Positions 19,558 to 27,212 of a stretch of DNA of 64,000 nt are shown one piece after another; within the stretch, counting starts at the first letter, position 1, and each line of letters begins with the position of its first letter. The notes under the pieces were generated by a model that worked only from the letters and a program-made list of their open reading frames with translations, did not search any database and was not told the origin of the DNA. The DNA is from a bacterium (GTDB lineage Bacteria; Orphanbacterota; Orphanbacteria; Orphanbacterales; Orphanbacteraceae). The stretch lies in contig JALGYY010000044.1 in assembly GCA_025782575.1 (NCBI GenBank), positions 60,973 through 124,972 on the forward strand, in the 5' to 3' direction. The translations under genes were made by a program, and so were the position numbers.

Positions 19558-20940
19558 ATGAAGGACAATCAAGACATACGCTTTGCTCGAGTCACCCCCC
19601 CCGATTTCTCCCTGGAGCACCATTTCAAGGACATTGTCGATTCACTGCCTGACGGCCTGATCACTGTCGACAAAGAATGGCGCGTCACCAGCCTGAACCG
19701 GGCGGCGGAAAAGCTTCTCGGCGTCTCCGAGCGCAAGTCGATCGGACGTTTCTGCTACAAGGTAATTCGGGGCGAGCATTGCCGGAGTGACTGCCCGCTT
19801 GCCATCACTCTTGAAACCCAGAGAAATGTGCGCGACTTCGAGGTGCCCACCTCCGACCAGAAGGGGGGGCAGCGCACTCTATCCGTAAGCACCGCCGTCC
19901 TCCGCGATTCCGACGGCACACCGATCGGCGGGGTCATCTCTCTACGTGACATGACCCTCATGAACCGGCTCAGAGATGACCTCCTGGGGAAGACCGGGTT
20001 TCACGGTCTCATCGGGAAGAGCCGGGCCATGCGGGAGCTGTTCGATCTCATCCGCGAAGTGGCCGACTGCGATTCGAATGTGCTGGTCGAGGGGGAATCA
20101 GGCACCGGCAAGGAGCTGGTTGCGAAAGCGATCCAGCGGCTCTCTTCCCGCCGGGACAATCCGTACGTTCGGGTGAACTGCGCCGCATTTGTCGAAACCC
20201 TGCTTGAGTCGGAGCTTTTCGGCCATGTACGCGGTGCGTTTACAGGTGCTCACCTGGACAGGCCCGGGCGATTCGAGATGGCCGACAAAGGGACGATATT
20301 CCTCGATGAGATTGGCGAATCGAGCCCGGCAGTGCAGATGAAACTGCTACGAGTACTGCAGGAGCGGGAACTGGAGCGTGTGGGGGGGAACGAGACGATT
20401 CAGGTGGATGTGCGTGTTATCTCCGCTACAAACATCCCGCTCGAGAGCCTGGTCAGTGAGCGTCGTTTCCGGGACGATCTCTATTATCGGTTGAACGTGA
20501 TCCCAATTACGATCCGCCCGCTACGGGAACGGACAGATGACATCATTCCGCTGACCGAGTTTTTTCTGGAGCGGCGACGGCTCATCGTCTCCAAAGATCT
20601 CACCATATCGCCGGGTGCGATGGCGCTTTTAATGGAGTACCGGTGGCCGGGGAACGTGCGGGAACTGGAGAACGCGCTCGAACATGCATCGGTCCGCTGC
20701 CAGGGCGTGATCATTCAAAAACGCCACCTCCCGAATACCATCAGGAAGTCGAAGAAGGGGGGGGGCGAAGGACCGGCCGAAGATGCCGGCGCCAGGCGAG
20801 TGCTCGAAGCGCTTCGGGCCGCCCGATGGAACAGAGCCGAGGCGGCCCGCCGGCTCGGGATCAGCAGGACCACACTCTGGCGTCAGATGTCGAAATACGG
20901 CTTGATCGACGACTCCAAGACGATTGGATATCATTCCTAA
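19558..20940 (+). CDS. PAS-domain sigma-54-dependent transcriptional activator
   Basis: This bacterial enhancer-binding protein has an N-terminal PAS domain (about residues 20-135), a sigma-54 AAA+ domain (about 148-380) and a Fis-type HTH (about 415-450). Visible motifs are Walker A GESGTGKE (179-186), GAFTGA, which contacts sigma-54, and FLDEIGE (Walker B). The HTH reads [19 protein letters not shown]. The PAS domain carries three cysteines, C66, C75 and C79 (CYKV...EHCRSDCP), which could bind metal, haem or sense redox state. There is no receiver domain, so it senses directly. It sits in the multihaem cytochrome island and is the nearest candidate to drive the -24/-12 promoter at 25338. 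Its stop overlaps the convergent GMC gene by 4 nt. Confidence 0.93.
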   Translation: MKDNQDIRFARVTPPDFSLEHHFKDIVDSLPDGLITVDKEWRVTSLNRAAEKLLGVSERKSIGRFCYKVIRGEHCRSDCPLAITLETQRNVRDFEVPTSDQKGGQRTLSVSTAVLRDSDGTPIGGVISLRDMTLMNRLRDDLLGKTGFHGLIGKSRAMRELFDLIREVADCDSNVLVEGESGTGKELVAKAIQRLSSRRDNPYVRVNCAAFVETLLESELFGHVRGAFTGAHLDRPGRFEMADKGTIFLDEIGESSPAVQMKLLRVLQERELERVGGNETIQVDVRVISATNIPLESLVSERRFRDDLYYRLNVIPITIRPLRERTDDIIPLTEFFLERRRLIVSKDLTISPGAMALLMEYRWPGNVRELENALEHASVRCQGVIIQKRHLPNTIRKSKKGGGEGPAEDAGARRVLEALRAARWNRAEAARRLGISRTTLWRQMSKYGLIDDSKTIGYHS

Positions 20941-22508
20941 CGAACGACCTGCTCCAGATGATCCGCCAGCCGGATTGCCAACGCGACAATCGTGAGGGTG
21001 GGGTTTGTATAACCACTCGTCGGGAAGACCGAACTGCCGGCGATGAACAGGTTTGCGATGCCGTGGACGCGGCAATTCTGGTCCACCACACCCCTCCTCG
21101 GGTTCAAGTCCATGCGGGTCATTCCCATCTGATGCCACCCTCCCCGAACACCGGGAGGCCAGCCGCTTTCCGACTGGTCATCCAACACTCTGACCCGGCC
21201 GAGTCCGGCGCGTCCGATCTCTTCGCCGAACAATATGTTGGCTCGGCGGAGCGCCTCTCTCTCGAGCTCACCGAATCGCCAGGCGAGTGCCGGGCGCCTC
21301 ATACCGAGGCGGTCCCGGTCTGATGTGAGCGTGACACGGCTGTCCGGGTTCGGCGCCTGCTCGATGTGGCTGCCCAATGTAAGCAGCCCCCCCGACGGCC
21401 GAAACGCGCGAAAATATCCGTACAAGAGCACCCCGTCAAGATCAGACAGTACATTCTTGAGGTGCCTCGAGGAAGATCGGGCCCCTTCCCCAGCCATGAT
21501 CGAGTTCCACATGAAGCCTGCGGACAGTACGCCGAGTGACGATTTTCTGGCAGCCTCGTCGGGAGTTGTCGCTTGAACGAATGCACGAATATTGAGGAGT
21601 CCTTCGCGGGCAAGGACCTCGGGCGAAAGAGTAAGATAGCCGACACCCCAGACATCGTCCAGAACACCCCCCGAGTAGAGCCCGATAGGCGTTTCGGGAT
21701 CGGACAACATCAGCACCGATCCCGGAACAGAAAGATGTTCCATGAAGTAACGCCCCACTACATCGTGCTGGTTCCCGAGCCCGTTCCTATGGACCGTATC
21801 GGAAGCGAGCAGCAGTCGGGCGTTTTCGATCGCTCCGGTCGCCAGTACGAAGACTCTCGCTTTAACCGTCATCTCTTTGCCGCCAAACGTCTTTGTTCGA
21901 ACTCTGGTAATGGCATTCCCGTCTACATTCGTTTCAATATCAACGACGTTGGCGAACAGGTAGGTCTTGATTCTGTCTTCGCGATCGATCTCTTCCCTGT
22001 ATTTCTGGCCGAAACGGGTCGGGCTGACCCGATACATCGCCGTTTCCACTCGTTCGCCCTGAAGCGGAAAACGTCGATTTTCATCGTGCTCCCACTGGTC
22101 GGTATCATATTGATAGGTACCGAGCTCGCACACTGCATGGGCACGCTGGTAGTAGGGATCCAGATGGGCTTTGTCGAAAGGCCAGCCGCTGTATGGAATG
22201 GAGTCGCGCTTGACGAAGTCGATCTCGTCCAGGGGCCGGCAGGCGCCGGACCAGACGTTACTCGCGCCGCCGAAGCGTCTCACCCGCAGAAGGTCGAGGT
22301 CGTAGTATTGATAGCCGATGTTCTCTCCACGGCAGAGAGCCTGTGTCTCTTCGTCGTATTCGAATCCGCCGCTTTCCAGCAGGCAGACATCGATCGATTT
22401 CGCCGCGAACTCACGGGCCATGGTGATACCGGCCGGCCCGGCACCTATTATGCAGACGTCGGTCTCGACATCGGTCTTCCGGTCAAGAGCGCGGGCATCG
22501 ATGAACAT
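20937..22508 (-). CDS. GMC-family FAD-dependent oxidoreductase
   Basis: The 523-aa flavoprotein begins with the FAD-binding Rossmann motif DVCIIGAGPAGITMAREF (about residues 17-35). It has the GMC N-terminal region (RRFGGASNVWSGACRPLDEIDF) and ends in the GMC C-terminal domain with the catalytic-type GGWHQMGM His (about residue 457) and NPTLT (about residue 500). These enzymes oxidise alcohols or sugars. No signal peptide or Tat motif is present, so it acts in the cytoplasm unless exported with a partner. It is the last gene of a minus-strand operon with a cytochrome c/b fusion and a four-TM protein, which suggests electrons pass to or from that membrane complex. Substrate unknown. Confidence 0.9.
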   Translation of the reverse strand: MFIDARALDRKTDVETDVCIIGAGPAGITMAREFAAKSIDVCLLESGGFEYDEETQALCRGENIGYQYYDLDLLRVRRFGGASNVWSGACRPLDEIDFVKRDSIPYSGWPFDKAHLDPYYQRAHAVCELGTYQYDTDQWEHDENRRFPLQGERVETAMYRVSPTRFGQKYREEIDREDRIKTYLFANVVDIETNVDGNAITRVRTKTFGGKEMTVKARVFVLATGAIENARLLLASDTVHRNGLGNQHDVVGRYFMEHLSVPGSVLMLSDPETPIGLYSGGVLDDVWGVGYLTLSPEVLAREGLLNIRAFVQATTPDEAARKSSLGVLSAGFMWNSIMAGEGARSSSRHLKNVLSDLDGVLLYGYFRAFRPSGGLLTLGSHIEQAPNPDSRVTLTSDRDRLGMRRPALAWRFGELEREALRRANILFGEEIGRAGLGRVRVLDDQSESGWPPGVRGGWHQMGMTRMDLNPRRGVVDQNCRVHGIANLFIAGSSVFPTSGYTNPTLTIVALAIRLADHLEQVVR

Positions 22509-22552
22509 GTCGATTCCTTTCGGCCTTAAGACGGTCCGATGTCAGTCGATCG

Positions 22553-22954
22553 TTACCCGAATCGCCTCGCCCTCGCCCGGGGAGAGAACCGCCGGCCAAG
22601 CAGGGCGCCTGCCTCCGCTGCTGCAAGGGCAAGTACAGCCTGCCCGAGCGGCACCCAGTCGACACGCCCCTCAAACAGTAGAAAGACAAATATGAGAGTG
22701 AAGTAGCCCCAGAAGGCGCCGCTCACCAGCAGCGCCAGAACCGACCACTTGCCGGGCCAGAGAAAAGCGAGCACGGCTCCGAGAATGCCGCAGAGTGCGA
22801 GCCCGACAGTCACTGGATGGAGATCGGCGAAGCCGACGCTTTCCAGATTCGGATACTTGAATTCGAGCACGAGCACCAGGGTCGTGAAGAACGCCACGAA
22901 ACTCATCACTACCGCAATGACATAGGCCAACGCAAACGACACACGTTCACTCAT
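22553..22954 (-). CDS. Small four-TM membrane protein of unknown function
   Basis: I do not recognise this 133-aa protein. It has about four hydrophobic helices (near residues 7-30, 45-65, 70-95 and 103-122) and a short basic C-terminus (RRFSPRARARR), which should lie in the cytoplasm. It starts 9 nt after the stop of the cytochrome fusion and ends 44 nt before the GMC gene, so it is the middle gene of a three-gene operon. No haem-ligating His pair or Cys motif is visible. A role as an anchor or assembly factor for the neighbouring redox proteins is possible. Confidence 0.75.
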   Translation of the reverse strand: MSERVSFALAYVIAVVMSFVAFFTTLVLVLEFKYPNLESVGFADLHPVTVGLALCGILGAVLAFLWPGKWSVLALLVSGAFWGYFTLIFVFLLFEGRVDWVPLGQAVLALAAAEAGALLGRRFSPRARARRFG

Positions 22955-22963
22955 CTCGATATT

Positions 22964-24892
22964 CTAGTCCTCTTCGGCAGGCCGGGCATCCCCCTTCTTC
23001 TCTTTGAGCTTTTCGATCTTTTCGAGGTTGCTCGCCGCCGAAGCCGCCGGATGCTCGACCTTGAACTGCTCCTCGGGCATGCACCCCGTGAGCCAGGACG
23101 GGTTCATCGGGTAGACATTCGGGCTGAACACTGTCGAGTACATATGCCAGACAAGGATCGCCAGGAAAGCAAGCCAGGCCTCGTAATAGTGAATGATGAG
23201 CATCACATCGAGGAAACCCTTCGGAAGCCAGGTGATGGCCAGGTTGTCAAACCAAAGCAGCAGCCCCGTCACTCCCATGATCAATGTACCCCAAACGAGT
23301 GCCCAATACTCAGCCTTCTCGACATAAGAGAAGCGCCTGAATTGTGGGTGATCTTTTGTGATGCCCAGATTGTAGGCGTTCATCTGAATGAACTGCCGGA
23401 AGTCGTTCAAGCTCGGAGCCATGTCCTTTAGGAAAACACGGCCACGCTTCGTAATCAGATAAAGGCCGTGCCAGGCGGATGCCATCAGGAGAATTACTCC
23501 GGCGATGTGGTGCAGGTCTCCGCGAAGGGTATACCCCCCCTCCCAACCGAAGAGCCCTTTGGACCACCAGGAATCATAAAACCGAAGGGAAAAGCCCGTA
23601 ACAACCAGCACAGTGAAGGAAAGGGCGAGGATGAAATGCTGGACCACTTCGTCGCCGTCCATCCTCCGTACCTGCTTCTTGGTGGTCATCACCTTGCGGA
23701 TCTGATGGAGGAGATCGATGAGCCAATGGAGGGCCATACCGCCGATCACAACGAAGATCAGGGTGATATAGATCATACGAACGATCCCTGCGATACCCGT
23801 CTGCATGCCGGCGGAATCCTCGTGTATGCGCGTACTGGCGATTTCCTCTGAAATACTCGGGTGGCAGGTGCCGCATGTGGCTACGAGATTTGCCGGGTTC
23901 ACGGTCGAAGTGGGATCGGTATGGGGCAGGATACGATGGGCACCATGGCAGGAGGCGCAGTTCGCCACCGTCACGTCGCCCGCTTTACTCTTCAACCCGT
24001 GATAGGAATCCTGGTAGGACTGCAGCCGCCCGGTGGGCAGCTCGTACTTTTCATTAAGAGCCGCCGACTCATGACAGGGGGTGCAGGTCGCCTCGGCCAG
24101 GCGGTTCGGACTGACCGGGGAGCGTGGGTCGTCTGTCGGCAGAATGTTGTGCTCGCCGTGACAGCTCGTGCAGATCGGGGAATCCACCTGGCCACGCTTT
24201 GTCAGATCGCCGTGGATCCCCTCCCAGTAATCCTCTTCGATGTACTTGTGGCACTGGCCGCAGGTATTCGGAATATTGAAATGGTTGATCGCCGAGCGAA
24301 CGTCCCCGGGCGAGAGGATCATGTGGGCAGTCCCCTCAGTGGAATGGCAATCATTGCAGGATGCTGCGGAGTAGCGCCCGCCCAACGCCGAGCGGCCGTG
24401 AATGCTGTTTTCGTATACCCGAACCGGATGTTTGAAGCGGATTTTCTGGTCGGTCGTAAACGCATCGTCCTCGTGGCAGAGACCGCAGGTGCTCGGGAGG
24501 TTCAGGGGACTGACCCGTGAGTCTTTGTGATCGACATAGCGGATCGAGTGGTTTCCGTGGCAGTCGGCGCATCCAGGTACCGCATCGTCTTCACCTATCA
24601 CACCCCGTCCATGTTTGACATAGATATCCGCGACATCCTCGTGGCAGGAACCGCAGTCGGCGGGTGGTAAAATGTCTTCGTGGGGGAGCTCATTGATGGA
24701 CGTGTGGCATTCGATGCAGTCGAGGCCGGCGTGGACACTCCCTTCGAGAGCGTCTGACAATTCCATATCGGGATCGTCAGTGGATTCGAAGTGACAGTCT
24801 GTGCAATCCGCGTTCTCGACCTGCGCCGGGGTCGGGGATACTGCAAAGATGAGAGTCAGAAATAAAAATGTGCCCACCAGTCTCGGCTTCAC
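22964..24892 (-). CDS. CbcL-like fusion: 11-haem cytochrome c plus diheme cytochrome b domain
   Basis: After a signal peptide, residues of about 28-350 carry eleven CxxCH motifs (CTDCH, CIECH, CGSCH, CADCH, CGLCH, CNDCH, CGQCH, CTSCH, CTPCH, CASCH, CGTCH). A TM helix and a cytochrome b561/FdnI-like domain of about four TM helices follow (about 360-600), with His in HFILALSF, LHHIAGV/WHGLYLI and IHYYEAW/WHMYSTVF. The design matches CbcL of Geobacter, an inner-membrane menaquinol oxidase feeding periplasmic cytochromes, which as I recall has nine c-haems. I choose GTG 24892, with GGAGG 9 nt upstream, over TTG 24901. It is the first gene of the operon, divergent from the UGA-containing cytochrome operon. 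Confidence 0.9.
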   Translation of the reverse strand: MKPRLVGTFLFLTLIFAVSPTPAQVENADCTDCHFESTDDPDMELSDALEGSVHAGLDCIECHTSINELPHEDILPPADCGSCHEDVADIYVKHGRGVIGEDDAVPGCADCHGNHSIRYVDHKDSRVSPLNLPSTCGLCHEDDAFTTDQKIRFKHPVRVYENSIHGRSALGGRYSAASCNDCHSTEGTAHMILSPGDVRSAINHFNIPNTCGQCHKYIEEDYWEGIHGDLTKRGQVDSPICTSCHGEHNILPTDDPRSPVSPNRLAEATCTPCHESAALNEKYELPTGRLQSYQDSYHGLKSKAGDVTVANCASCHGAHRILPHTDPTSTVNPANLVATCGTCHPSISEEIASTRIHEDSAGMQTGIAGIVRMIYITLIFVVIGGMALHWLIDLLHQIRKVMTTKKQVRRMDGDEVVQHFILALSFTVLVVTGFSLRFYDSWWSKGLFGWEGGYTLRGDLHHIAGVILLMASAWHGLYLITKRGRVFLKDMAPSLNDFRQFIQMNAYNLGITKDHPQFRRFSYVEKAEYWALVWGTLIMGVTGLLLWFDNLAITWLPKGFLDVMLIIHYYEAWLAFLAILVWHMYSTVFSPNVYPMNPSWLTGCMPEEQFKVEHPAASAASNLEKIEKLKEKKGDARPAEED

Positions 24893-25074
24893 GTCAAACA
24901 ACCTCCATAGGACGGCCGCTCGGCCCGCCGGGGATGGCGAGCTCCCGAGTAGTTACTGTGTTTTGTTCGCTCTGCACAATATAGACGCAGATCGAAAAGG
25001 CACAAGCCAGGAGTTATTACCCGATTCAGACTGCAATTCCCGGCCGGCGTGAGCGCACAAGTCCTGACGACGTT

Positions 25075-25089
25075 GAAACAACCTGTTTC
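25075..25089. promoter_or_regulatory. Upstream activator site 1 (GAAACA-N3-TGTTTC)
   Basis: The palindrome GAAACAACCTGTTTC has two perfect 6-bp arms around 3 bp. It is centred about 257 bp before the -24 element and about 180 bp before the leftward start. An identical-architecture site lies at 25183. Confidence 0.6.
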
Positions 25090-25102
25090 CGGGCGAATCA
25101 AA

Positions 25103-25115
25103 ACGTTTCAAACGT
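25103..25115. promoter_or_regulatory. Additional palindrome ACGTTT-C-AAACGT
   Basis: This perfect 6-bp inverted repeat shares the GTTTCA half-site with the two flanking activator sites but has 1-bp spacing. It may be a weaker third site. Confidence 0.35.
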
Positions 25116-25182
25116 GTGATTCCCCCGATAACATGTCAAACAGCCACGTAACCTCCTCACTGTAACCACTGTATCCGGACGC

Positions 25183-25199
25183 TGAAACAGACTGTTTCA
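25183..25199. promoter_or_regulatory. Upstream activator site 2 (TGAAACA-N3-TGTTTCA)
   Basis: Perfect 7-bp arms surround GAC. The centre is about 148 bp upstream of the -24 GG, the normal distance for a sigma-54 enhancer, and 109 bp from site 1. Confidence 0.65.
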
Positions 25200-25337
25200 A
25201 CCACACATCCCGGCCTGGCGCGCTATCAACGGGCCGAGTGAGGCTGCAACCGGAAGCGGCCCACTAACTGACAAAGCAACAACCAGTTACAGCGCAGGGG
25301 GGGACTTTTTGGCGGTACTCTCTTCGCTTTTATTGCA

Positions 25338-25353
25338 TGGCACGTGCTATGCA
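25338..25353 (+). promoter_or_regulatory. Sigma-54 (-24/-12) promoter
   Basis: TGGCACGTGCTATGCA matches the consensus TGGCACG-N4-TTGCA at all but one of the fixed positions. The invariant GG and GC are exactly 10 bp apart. Transcription should start near 25363, just before the ribosome-binding site of the TPR gene. Confidence 0.85.
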
Positions 25354-25384
25354 CTTCCGTCTCCGCACGAGGAGAGGGGCCGAG

Positions 25385-25831
25385 ATGAGTGAAATGCTTG
25401 GAAACCGCTACTTCATCGCCAGAGAATTCGAAAAGGCGGTACCTATCCTCGAAACCGCACTGCTGGCCAATCCCGCACTCTCCCGGGTTCGCAAGAAACT
25501 GATCATCAGCTATACGCAGGTGGACCGGATTGATGATGCACTCGATCTGTTTCTCAAGACACTTGAAGACGATCCACGAAGCATCATCGATACCGACCTT
25601 GAAGCGGAAGATTGCCCGTGCCCCCACCTCTGCTCGTCCATCGAGCGCCGCCTCCCCTATCTCAAGGATCCGAGCAGTGCTCTTATTACCCTCGGCATTC
25701 TCGAACTTTTCTGCGATATCGACGCTTCCAGGTCCTACATCAGTGAAGTAACTCAACTCGCTCCCGATGATTCGCGCTCGGCTATGGCGCTTACGCTTTT
25801 GAAAAAGGAGAAACCCGCATGCCGAAACTAG
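25385..25831 (+). CDS. Small TPR-type protein, first gene of the sigma-54 operon
   Basis: The 148-aa soluble protein has TPR-like helices (RYFIAREFEKAVPILETALLANPALSRV and ISYTQVDRIDDALDLFLKTLEDDP) and a Cys-rich turn (CPCPHLC) near residues 76-82. I choose ATG 25385 with GAGGAGAGGGG upstream; the earlier ATG at 25337 lies inside the promoter itself. No signal peptide is visible, so it is cytoplasmic. The last 13 nt overlap the start of the multihaem gene. I do not know its function; a chaperone or maturation factor for the following cytochrome is plausible, and the CxCxxxC turn might bind metal. Confidence 0.75.
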   Translation: MSEMLGNRYFIAREFEKAVPILETALLANPALSRVRKKLIISYTQVDRIDDALDLFLKTLEDDPRSIIDTDLEAEDCPCPHLCSSIERRLPYLKDPSSALITLGILELFCDIDASRSYISEVTQLAPDDSRSAMALTLLKKEKPACRN

Positions 25832-27198
25832 CAAGAATCCGTAACTCCCGAATCATGGTGCCTCTCAGTATGGTGGCGCTCCTGCAGGTGGTTCTCTTCG
25901 TTTTTTTTCTCGGCTGTTCGTCCTCCGATTCGGACGACAATCCGACGGGCCCGATAGACCCGGTAGACCAGAAGAACGGCTGCGAAGAGTGCCACACCAG
26001 CGAAGCGACTCTGATAGCCACCGCATCGCCTGATACATTGCCCCCCGCGGGCAGTTCGGGAGAAGGCTGAGGCGGCGAGGTACCTCAGTTGGAGGTATGG
26101 GAAAAAGTTCTCGTTGGTGATGACTATCTCGACTCATTCCATGGAACGAACATCACTTGCGTCGCCTGCCATGGCGGAGATGATTCGGATTCTCTATCCA
26201 AAGAACAGGCCCACGCAGGGCTCGCCACAGATCCGTCTGCTGGAACAGACGGAGCGTGCGCCACGTGTCACTCCGATGAAAACACAGGCCACTCATCGAG
26301 TCTTCATTTCACCCAGGAAGGTTATTGGACGCGGATCGAGCAGAGAACGGGACTTGACCGATCATCGCCGGATGCGCAGCACATGGTCGACGCAGATTGT
26401 GCCAAATGCCACACGTCATGCGGACAGTGCCATATCAGCCGACCGAACGCCGTAAGGGGCGGCCTTGTGAGCGGCCACATGTTCAAGAACCCGCCCAATC
26501 AGACCGAGAACTGCACCGCATGTCATGGTAGCAGGATCGGCGAGGAGTTCCGCGGGAGCCACGACGGCATTCCGGCGGATGCTCATTATAATATGGGTAT
26601 GAACTGCTTCTCGTGCCATACGGCCGACGAGATTCATGGGACGGGGGAAACGCCCCCTCATCGGTACGATGTGGAGAACGGCCCCAAGTGCGAGACCTGC
26701 CATCCCGATGTTCTGACTGACACCCAGAACAGCCAGCACTCGATCCACACTGATGACGTGCAGTGCCAGGTCTGCCATTCGGTGAGCTATAAGACCTGCT
26801 ACAACTGCCACGTGGGAAGCGGACTGCAGGATCCGTCGCGGCTCGATTTCCGAATCGGGTTGAACTATGAACGGGATGATCTCCATCCCTGGAAGTACAT
26901 CGTGGTTCGCCATATTCCGATCGCGCCCGACAGCTATGAAGAGTACGGCATCGATATGCCGCACTACGCCAGCTTCCCCACCTGGGAAATGGCTACGCCC
27001 CACAATATTCGGAAGAACACACCGCAGAACGAAAGCTGCGGCGCATGCCACGGAAACGAAGATATTTTTCTCACTCCCGCGTACATCGATTCGCTAATTG
27101 CTGAAGGGTTGATGCACACGGAGGAAATCGAAGCGAATGCGGACGTCGTCGTTGAGCAGCTCCCGTCAATGGGATTGCCCACCGCCGGCAGTGAATGA
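25819..27198 (+). CDS. Multihaem cytochrome c lipoprotein with in-frame UGA, probable selenoprotein (ExtKL-like)
   Basis: ATG 25819 has AAAGGAG 8 nt upstream and encodes a lipoprotein signal (FFLGC, Cys33) and the first haem motif CEECH. The frame then meets UGA at codon 84 (26068-26070) and continues open for 375 codons with ten more motifs (CVACH, CATCH, CAKCH, CGQCH, CTACH, CFSCH, CETCH, CQVCH, CYNCH, CGACH). The downstream part alone would lack any export signal and so could not receive haem. The UGA context is SSGEG-U-GGEVPQ. A stem-loop fitting the bacterial SECIS rule follows. Read-through as selenocysteine gives about 459 residues and 11 haems. I recall Geobacter ExtKL as a multihaem selenoprotein beside a rhodanese, as here. 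A nonsense mutation or sequencing error is the alternative. Confidence 0.8.
26071..26097 (+). promoter_or_regulatory. Candidate bacterial SECIS element
   Basis: Ten nt after the UGA, the stem TACCTC/GAGGTA (26081-26086, 26092-26097) closes the 5-nt loop AGTTG. The loop begins 17 nt after the UGA, and its second base is G, as required in the usual bacterial SECIS search model (a G among the first two loop bases, loop 16-37 nt from UGA). The stem is short, and a competing palindrome GAGGTACCTC overlaps it. Confidence 0.55.
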
Positions 27199-27212
27199 CA
27201 AGGAGGTTTGGA

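Larger units (their letters stand above)
24893..25384. other. Divergent control region between the two cytochrome operons
   Basis: This roughly 490-bp region has no gene. It holds three palindromes built on GAAACA/TGTTTC half-sites (25075-25115 and 25183-25199) and a canonical sigma-54 promoter at 25338 facing right. The layout is that of an enhancer-dependent promoter. A less perfect CCGGCCGGGAATTGCA on the minus strand near 25032-25047 could serve the leftward operon. Confidence 0.7.

Noticed and set aside
25032-25047. CCGGCCGGGAATTGCA on the minus strand as a sigma-54 promoter of the CbcL-like operon
   Set aside because: The -12 half is good, but the GG-GC spacing is 9 bp, so it is kept only as a remote possibility.
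26089-27198. Independent gene starting at TTG 26089 after the UGA
   Set aside because: It has ten haem motifs but no signal peptide, so haem could not be attached. The frame is the same as the upstream lipoprotein part, so read-through is the better explanation.
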